A DNA stretch of 11,200 nt. It comes from an uncultured Litorilinea sp. (GTDB lineage: Bacteria; Chloroflexota; Anaerolineae; Caldilineales; Caldilineaceae). The stretch spans positions 1-11,200 of the forward strand of contig CAMPHP010000042.1 in assembly GCA_946885925.1 (NCBI GenBank). The letters are read 5' to 3'. A model generated the notes under the pieces. The model worked only from the letters and a program-made list of their open reading frames with translations. It had not been told where the DNA came from and ran no database searches. Positions 6,659-11,200 of the stretch are shown piece by piece (position 1 is the stretch's first letter; each line of letters starts with the position of its first letter). A program made the position numbers and the translations under genes.

Positions 6659-7655
6659 TGTAGCAGCATTGCCCCGTGGCGAGAAGAGTACGGGATGGTT
6701 GGAGGTATCTCCGCGGGCTGATGGTGGTATGTGGCAGTTGCCACTTTTGACAGTGACAGGCGAGAAGCCAGGGCCGACCTTGGTGGTGCTGGCAGGTGTG
6801 CATGGCGATGAATATGAGGGCATTGAGGCGATTCCCGTTGCATATAGTCAGATTGAGCCCGCCGCGTTAGCAGGAACAGTGGTCATGGTTCCGGTCTGCA
6901 ATGTACCAGCGTATGAAGCGGCTCTGCGTAGCAGCCCGGTTGATGGCTTGAATCTGGCGCGTGTTTTTCCGGGGCGAGTGGATGGTACTGTGACCGAACG
7001 AATTGCCTACGCATTGACCGAACAGCTTTTTCGCCATGCAGATTTCTTGTTGGACTTACATAGCGGTGGTGTTGCTGCTGAGATTCCAACGCTGATCGGC
7101 TATACCTACGACGAGAGCGAACTTGGGCAGCAAATGAGAGCAGCAGCAGAGGCATTTGGCGCACCTGTGATCTGGGGGCATCCGCTGCCTATACCACCAG
7201 GGCGCAGCCTTTCAGCCGCGCTTGACTTGGGTGTGCCGTGTCTTTATACGGAAGCGCCAGGAGGCGGCTATGCACGTCCGCAAGATGTCGCCTGTTTTAG
7301 CCGAGGCATCATGAACCTGATGCGCCACCTGGGGATGCTCAATGGCGAGCCAGAGGTCACGACCAATCCGGTGCATTTGGTGGGCGATGGCAACTTGGAT
7401 ATTGTTACCGTAGCGCCTGTGTCGGGATTTTTTCGTGCATCGGTCGAACTGCTTCAACATGTAAAGCAGGGAGAGACGTTGGGGCAAATTACCGACTTCG
7501 CTGGCAAGCCTATTGCAGCGGTCACGGCTGAACGCGATGGTGTTGTGATTATGCTGCGTCGTATTCATCGCGTGCATGCGGGCGAGGGATTGGCGCAAGT
7601 GACGCAGACGTTGGAGAGCTATCTATCCACCTCTAATCAATCGACTCATTCCTGA
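6645..7655 (+). CDS. AstE/aspartoacylase (M14-like) zinc deacylase
   Basis: This is a zinc hydrolase of the succinylglutamate desuccinylase/aspartoacylase family, which cleaves N-acyl groups from amino acids or amines; the ectoine pathway enzyme DoeB is one relative. The motif AGVHGDEYEG (50-59) supplies zinc ligands His53 and Glu56, and LLDLHSGG (135-142) supplies His139. GLNLARVFPG (101-110) matches the family's substrate-binding Asn/Arg segment, and Glu203 in YTEAPGGG is the likely general base. The C-terminal portion (about 245-325) is a beta-rich domain resembling a lipoyl/biotinyl-like hybrid motif, as usual here. At 336 residues the length is typical. The ATG at 6645 lies inside the end of the aminotransferase gene (14-nt overlap), with GGGGA at 6629-6633 11 nt upstream. 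Translational coupling is therefore likely. The acyl group and amine released cannot be read from the sequence. It probably acts with the aminotransferase on one nitrogen-bearing substrate. Confidence 0.92.
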   Translation: MADFDVAALPRGEKSTGWLEVSPRADGGMWQLPLLTVTGEKPGPTLVVLAGVHGDEYEGIEAIPVAYSQIEPAALAGTVVMVPVCNVPAYEAALRSSPVDGLNLARVFPGRVDGTVTERIAYALTEQLFRHADFLLDLHSGGVAAEIPTLIGYTYDESELGQQMRAAAEAFGAPVIWGHPLPIPPGRSLSAALDLGVPCLYTEAPGGGYARPQDVACFSRGIMNLMRHLGMLNGEPEVTTNPVHLVGDGNLDIVTVAPVSGFFRASVELLQHVKQGETLGQITDFAGKPIAAVTAERDGVVIMLRRIHRVHAGEGLAQVTQTLESYLSTSNQSTHS

Positions 7656-7683
7656 GCGCCTCAATCCTAAACGGAGCATTTTT

Positions 7684-8487
7684 ATGGCAGAGTCAGAACG
7701 TACAATTCCGCAATTATTTGATCTAAGTGGCAAGGTTGCCATTGTCACTGGTGCAGCAGGGTGGTTGGGTTCGGCCATGAGCCGTGCATTGGCGGAGGCT
7801 GGGGCAACGTTGGTCGTAACAAGCCGCAAAGCCGAGCAAGCCGAGGAATTTGCCGCAACCTTGCCAGGGAGCGGTCATGTGGGTATTGGTTTTGACCAGG
7901 GTGATACGGATACAATTCCCGCGTTTGTACAGACGGTTGTAGAGCGACTAGGCAGGATCGATGTGTTGGTCAACAACGCCTATGGTGGGACTGCGCCGCA
8001 GATTGACACAGCTACGGCAGAGGATTTTGATCGCGCCTATCATACGGGCGTGACAGCCTATTTTTTGCTGGCGCGCGAGGTCGTACACCATCTGCGTGCA
8101 CGTCAAGCACCTGGGTCAATTATCAACATTGGCAGCATGTATGGCGTGGTTGCCTCCTATCCTGATGCGTACACAGATCTGCCAGTGAATAGCCCACCCA
8201 ACTATCACGGGCTAAAGGGTGGAGTGGTTCACTTGACCCGCCACTTGGCAGTCTATTGGGCCAAGGACAATGTGCGTGTCAATACGCTCAGCCCTGGGCC
8301 TTTCCCGCCGCCGCGTGTAAGCGGCCCTGTTTCGGAGCTAGTGGCGCGTCTCGAGACCAAGTCGCCCATGGGGCGTATGGGACGCCCAGAGGAGATCAAG
8401 GGGTTGGTGGTGCTGTTGGCGAGTGAGGCGGGCAGCTATATCAACGGTCAGAACATTCTGGTGGATGGTGGCTGGACAGCCTGGTAG
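7684..8487 (+). CDS. Short-chain dehydrogenase/reductase (SDR)
   Basis: This is a cytosolic NAD(P)-dependent SDR of 267 residues, a classical length. The nucleotide motif is VTGAAGWLGS (21-30), in which Trp replaces the middle Gly of the classical TGxxxGxG, giving a spacing like TGxxGxxG. NNAY (97-100) stands for NNAG. The active site shows Ser151 (INIGSMYG), Tyr174 and Lys178 (NYHGLKGG). Where the catalytic-tetrad Asn normally sits, the sequence reads AYHTGVTAYF (118-127), with Gly122 at the expected place. The C-terminus SYINGQNILVDGGWTAW is typical. GGAG at 7673-7676 lies 7 nt before the ATG. The gene follows the deacylase by 28 nt and is the last of the cassette, with a terminator 43 nt downstream. 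It probably oxidises or reduces an intermediate shared with the upstream dehydrogenases. Relatives include gluconate 5-dehydrogenase and 3-oxoacyl-ACP reductase-like proteins, but no specific substrate can be assigned. Confidence 0.92.
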   Translation: MAESERTIPQLFDLSGKVAIVTGAAGWLGSAMSRALAEAGATLVVTSRKAEQAEEFAATLPGSGHVGIGFDQGDTDTIPAFVQTVVERLGRIDVLVNNAYGGTAPQIDTATAEDFDRAYHTGVTAYFLLAREVVHHLRARQAPGSIINIGSMYGVVASYPDAYTDLPVNSPPNYHGLKGGVVHLTRHLAVYWAKDNVRVNTLSPGPFPPPRVSGPVSELVARLETKSPMGRMGRPEEIKGLVVLLASEAGSYINGQNILVDGGWTAW

Positions 8488-8529
8488 TAGTTTTGCCGAA
8501 AATAGAATAAAATAGAATACAGTAAGGCG

Positions 8530-8580
8530 ATTGCCAATAGTGCAGGGACTTTCTTTCCTGTATTGTTGGCAATTTGTATT
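8530..8580 (+). terminator. Intrinsic terminator after the six-gene cassette
   Basis: ATTGCCAATAGTGCAGG (8530-8546) pairs with 8557-8573 to form a 17-bp stem with three G-U wobbles. Two more pairs are possible inward, leaving a 6-nt loop. The stem is followed by a T-rich run (TTTGTATT, 8573-8580). Its position 43 nt after the last cassette stop codon fits transcription termination. The T-tract is interrupted, so efficiency may be partial. Confidence 0.72.
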
Positions 8581-8621
8581 ATCCAAGGCGCGTTTTAGCA
8601 CAATACGTTCGTGATACTGCT

Positions 8622-8663
8622 ACTTGCAACTGGTGCCGCGTTGTGTTATCTATAGTTGCAAGT
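8622..8663 (+). promoter_or_regulatory. Perfect 10-bp inverted repeat, operator-like pair
   Basis: ACTTGCAACT (8622-8631) and its exact reverse complement AGTTGCAAGT (8654-8663) lie 32 bp apart start to start, close to three helical turns. Each arm also contains the palindrome TTGCAA, so each could be a dimer site on its own. No T-tract follows, which argues against a terminator. This is a candidate regulator-binding region upstream of the receptor gene. Confidence 0.5.
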
Positions 8664-8696
8664 CCTATATGCCCTACTGTGTCATGCAGACATAGC

Positions 8697-8812
8697 CCCA
8701 ATTGGGCAATTTCTCCACCTCCCTACAATGCGCCGGGTAGACAACCTATTAGGTTCGCCCCCGTTCCATTCATCGATGCACTCTAGTTGGTCGTTGGAAT
8801 CGCTACCTAGGT
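8697..8812 (+). promoter_or_regulatory. Cluster of short palindromes upstream of receptor gene
   Basis: Within 116 bp there are CCCAATTGGG (8697-8706), AACCTA-T-TAGGTT (8743-8755), CATCGATG (8771-8778) and ACCTAGGT (8805-8812). The second and last share the half-site ACCTA/TAGGT, so they may be two sites for one regulator; the last ends 26 nt before the ATG, where binding could block expression. Short palindromes do occur by chance, so function is inferred only from density and position. Confidence 0.35.
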
Positions 8813-8838
8813 TGTAGAGTTTCTGTGGAGCCTGACAC

Positions 8839-10770
8839 ATGATTCAATGGTTCTATTCCCTCACGACGGCAATTACGCTGGCAACGATTACTGTTGCCCT
8901 TTGGCTGGGCCTCTTCTTAGTGACGCGTGCAGGTCGTTCGCAGCGGGTATGGCTCGCAGCGCTTACTGTCTGGACTGTTGGCTTCTGGTTTCTCTTTGAT
9001 GTGCTGCAAGCCAGTAATCCTAGCTATGGTGGGCTGATCTGGCTGCTCTGGCTTGCCCAAGGCATCAAGTTTGCCCCTACATTCTGGTTTCATCTCTCCC
9101 ACGATCTGCGTGTGGAAAGCGGCGCATTGGCTCGTTGGCAGGTGTCATTGGGGCGAGTGATCATCTTGTTGTGCTATGCGTTGACCCTTTTCCAAATTCT
9201 GGATACCAGCCGCCGCTTTGGCTCGACACTCTATCCCGAACAGAGCCCTTCCTATGTGCTTTTTTTGGCGCTCCTCATTATCCTGCCGCCGTGGACGATG
9301 TGGAATTTTTATCAGGCGCGGGCGCAGATGCGGCTGCCACTCTTGCGTCACCAGTTGCGCCATCTGCTGGTGGCAACCGCTGTCGCCTATGTTGGGGGGC
9401 TTTATGCTGCGCTTGGCATTTATTTAGATTGGAACCTCCCCCGATTTCCAAGCTACGCCATCTTGGGTACGGGTATTATTCTGCTCGGCTATGGCGTTGT
9501 TAAGTACGATGCGCTGCTTGAAGGTCGTTCAATCCAGCGCGATGCTTTGTATAGCAGTGTGGGTGTCGGCGTGGTTACGCTTGTTTATTCAGTCGTCGCG
9601 GTGAGCCTATGGACAGCCGGGGCGATTAGCCTCTCGGCACTGGCTATTTTCCTGATCTGTGCCGTTATCACCCATACGCTGAGCGATGGCGGGCGCACGA
9701 TCCTCGACCGCCTCTTTTACCGCGGCCATCTGCGCCAGTTACGAACGGATTTGCGCTCACTCGCCAGAGAGGCAGGGGCAGAGAATACGCTTACTGACCA
9801 GCTTTATCTTGTGCTGGAAACGGTTTGCGAGACCATCGGCGCGCGTGAGGGATTTATCGCCATTCGTCGCTCTTCCGATGAGCAATTTAACGTGATCGTG
9901 AGCAATGACGCACGTTGGCGTGACCGGCAGTTTGCCACTCACATCCTAGAAGCCAACGAGCCGATCGATCTACTGGCTTCGCAGCAGCCTGCCCGTCAGG
10001 AACTTCAGCCAATGGCAATGCTGGTTCCACTTGCGGACGACCTGACGCAAAATGGCGCACTGGTGCTGGGTAGCAAGCTTTCCGGCGCGCCGTATAGCTC
10101 GGAGGATCTGGATTATCTCGAAACAGTGGCGCACCAGCTAGCGGTGATGATCGAATCATACATGCAGCAGGAGGGCCGCGTGCAGCACCTCGAGCAGGTT
10201 ATGGAGGAGTATCGGGAGCGGGAGAGGAGTTTGCAGCAGCAAGTACAGCAATTAGTTGTAGGCCGGGTTGCCGTACCATCTTCACCATCCGATATAGATG
10301 AGGAGACCATGACTACGCTCACAGAAGATGCGCTGCGCCACCTGCATGACTATGCCTACCTTGGCGAGCACGAACTAGCCAAGTTGCAGGTGGTGAGCCA
10401 CTATTTGCCTGTGGCTGCGGGTGCAGACGGTGCTGGACCAAAAGTGGCAGTGGTCACCTATCTGGATCAAGGTAAGGCGCTGCATACCTTGTTGCTGCGT
10501 GCTGTGGAGCAACTGCGCCCAGCCGGGGCAGAGTCACCCGCTTCGGAAGTACCCTCACGCGAGTGGCATCACTATCTCATTTTGCGCGACAGCTATCTGC
10601 AAGGACAACTCACGCGGGACATCATGGCGCGGCTCTATATTGGTGAAGGAACCTACAACCGTGCCCGTCGCCGCGCGCTGCGTAGTGTTGCTAAGATCAT
10701 CCGAGAGATGGAGCGCCAAATACAACAGAATGGTGCAGAAAATGGAGGGATAGATCAGGGAGGTCTCTAA
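8839..10770 (+). CDS. Membrane receptor with GAF domain and C-terminal helix-turn-helix, no kinase
   Basis: I recognise the architecture but no named gene. Residues 1-282 hold about nine hydrophobic segments (near 8-28, 37-55, 66-84, 104-121, 137-155, 176-194, 206-222, 237-259, 263-279), like the multi-pass sensor region of some histidine kinases. A linker with LDRLFYRGHLRQLRTDL (289-305), also seen after such regions, follows. A GAF domain covers about 315-440 and a Gln/Glu-rich coiled coil about 441-474. No H-box, N-box or G-box of a kinase is present, and no GGDEF or phosphatase motif. The C-terminal module (about 490-627) has a helical part (LRHLHDYAYLGEHELAKL) and, at about 577-622, a helix-turn-helix-like segment (TRDIMARLYIGEGTYNRARR) with a basic recognition helix, similar to sigma-factor region 4. 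I have an impression that such modules occur in Chloroflexota. Inferred role: a membrane-anchored one-component regulator that binds DNA in response to a ligand. TGGAG at 8826-8830 supports the ATG. It stands apart from the cassette behind a terminator and may regulate it or itself. Confidence 0.8.
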   Translation: MIQWFYSLTTAITLATITVALWLGLFLVTRAGRSQRVWLAALTVWTVGFWFLFDVLQASNPSYGGLIWLLWLAQGIKFAPTFWFHLSHDLRVESGALARWQVSLGRVIILLCYALTLFQILDTSRRFGSTLYPEQSPSYVLFLALLIILPPWTMWNFYQARAQMRLPLLRHQLRHLLVATAVAYVGGLYAALGIYLDWNLPRFPSYAILGTGIILLGYGVVKYDALLEGRSIQRDALYSSVGVGVVTLVYSVVAVSLWTAGAISLSALAIFLICAVITHTLSDGGRTILDRLFYRGHLRQLRTDLRSLAREAGAENTLTDQLYLVLETVCETIGAREGFIAIRRSSDEQFNVIVSNDARWRDRQFATHILEANEPIDLLASQQPARQELQPMAMLVPLADDLTQNGALVLGSKLSGAPYSSEDLDYLETVAHQLAVMIESYMQQEGRVQHLEQVMEEYRERERSLQQQVQQLVVGRVAVPSSPSDIDEETMTTLTEDALRHLHDYAYLGEHELAKLQVVSHYLPVAAGADGAGPKVAVVTYLDQGKALHTLLLRAVEQLRPAGAESPASEVPSREWHHYLILRDSYLQGQLTRDIMARLYIGEGTYNRARRRALRSVAKIIREMERQIQQNGAENGGIDQGGL

Positions 10771-10805
10771 CAGACTGATGGGGCAGCATCGTCTATCGTA
10801 GCCGC

Positions 10806-11200
10806 ATGATGGCGCGATTACAGCTAGTGGAGATTCACGAACAACCCTGGTGTCCTGCCGCGGTTCGCGATGGCGCGACGGACTGTTTGAACATCATTGC
10901 GATTTGGGGTATGCAATATAAGAACATCCTGCCCAAACTGCGTCAAGCATTTGAGCAGAGCCAAACGCGACGAATTATTGATCTTTGGTCTGGGGGTGGG
11001 GGGCCGTGGCTCCAACTCTATCGCTATTTCGATCAGGATTCTACTCAGCCGTTAGAGATTGTACTCACTGATCTCTATCCCAATCTTCCGGGGATGCGTG
11101 CTGCTGCACAGCGTTCACATGGACAGATTCGTTTTGTTGAGACGCCTGTAGATGCAACACAACTTGGGCCCCAGCTAGACGGATTCCGCACGCTCTTTAC
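10806..11200 (+). CDS. SAM-dependent methyltransferase-like protein (5' part, runs off window)
   Basis: The first 131 residues are visible. A class I methyltransferase motif I is seen as RIIDLWSGGGGPW (56-68), with Trp61 in a place often filled by Gly or Cys. Asp89 at the end of the next strand (EIVLTDLYPN) would bind the SAM ribose. The N-terminus (VEIHEQPWCPAAVRDGATD) is of a kind I associate with a stand-alone methyltransferase-like family in environmental bacteria. The substrate is unknown. The ATG at 10806 (or the next codon, 10809) has no clear Shine-Dalgarno sequence. The frame is closed by a TGA at 10776-10778, so the start cannot be much further upstream. The gene begins 35 nt after the receptor gene with no terminator between, so co-transcription is likely. 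Confidence 0.75.
   Translation, partial: MMARLQLVEIHEQPWCPAAVRDGATDCLNIIAIWGMQYKNILPKLRQAFEQSQTRRIIDLWSGGGGPWLQLYRYFDQDSTQPLEIVLTDLYPNLPGMRAAAQRSHGQIRFVETPVDATQLGPQLDGFRTLF

Larger units (their letters stand above)
8488..8838 (+). other. 351-nt non-coding region between cassette and receptor gene
   Basis: No convincing gene lies here. The first part has a short A-rich direct repeat (AATAGAATA at 8501-8509 and 8511-8519) and then the terminator. The remainder carries several short dyads listed separately, and it ends in TGGAG (8826-8830), 8 nt before the receptor ATG. A promoter for the receptor gene must lie here, but no -35/-10 pair is good enough to call. Confidence 0.7.

Noticed and set aside
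8574..8786. Open frame of 70 codons in the intergenic region
   Set aside because: Its ATG is inside the terminator, the composition is Cys/Pro-rich and unlike a protein family, and no ribosome binding site is present.
95..8810. CTAG tetramers look enriched in the gaps between genes
   Set aside because: CTAG also occurs often within the coding regions here, and the gaps are too short for a count by eye to be meaningful.
8780..8820. ACTCTA ... TAGAGT inverted arms before the receptor gene
   Set aside because: Six-base arms separated by 29 bp are expected by chance and do not form a plausible hairpin.
1..11200. CRISPR array, tRNA, rRNA, insertion sequence or phage element
   Set aside because: No regularly spaced repeats, cloverleaf, terminal inverted repeats or transposase/integrase motifs were seen on either strand.

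Overview
The window is 11.2 kb of bacterial DNA in which every supported gene lies on the + strand. GC content looks moderate, a little above 50%. The best guess for the source is a Chloroflexota bacterium (Anaerolineae/Caldilineae-like). The guess rests on gene style and on the C-terminal domain of the membrane receptor at 8839-10770, which resembles domains I associate with that phylum. No rRNA or marker gene is present to confirm it.

Region 1 (1-2080) is the end of a peptide/solute ABC importer operon. It holds the last codons of what is probably the substrate-binding protein (ending at 53), then a strong intergenic hairpin with a GNRA-type loop (105-140), then a DppB/OppB-type permease and a DppC/OppC-type permease. 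The ATPase subunits (DppD/DppF type) do not follow, so they must lie upstream or elsewhere.

Region 2 (2208-8487) is a six-gene catabolic or modification cassette in the same orientation. In order it encodes two different Gfo/Idh/MocA NAD(P)-dependent oxidoreductases, a medium-chain dehydrogenase that has lost the zinc ligands, a class IV PLP aminotransferase, an AstE/aspartoacylase-type zinc deacylase whose start overlaps the aminotransferase end by 14 nt, and a short-chain dehydrogenase. A strong intrinsic terminator (8530-8580) ends the block. Taken with the importer, the simplest reading is uptake of a small N-acylated or amino-substituted polyol/sugar/amino acid, followed by oxidation, transamination and deacylation. 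The substrate cannot be read from the sequence.

Region 3 (8488-8838) is a 351-nt non-coding stretch. After the terminator it contains a cluster of short dyads that look like operator sites, leading to a good ribosome binding site.

Region 4 (8839-10770) encodes a 643-residue membrane receptor. A multi-pass sensor region like those of histidine kinases is followed by a GAF domain and a coiled coil. Instead of a kinase, the protein ends in a helical module with a helix-turn-helix. It looks like a membrane-bound one-component transcription regulator and is the most unusual item in the window. A SAM-dependent methyltransferase-like gene begins at 10806 and runs off the end.
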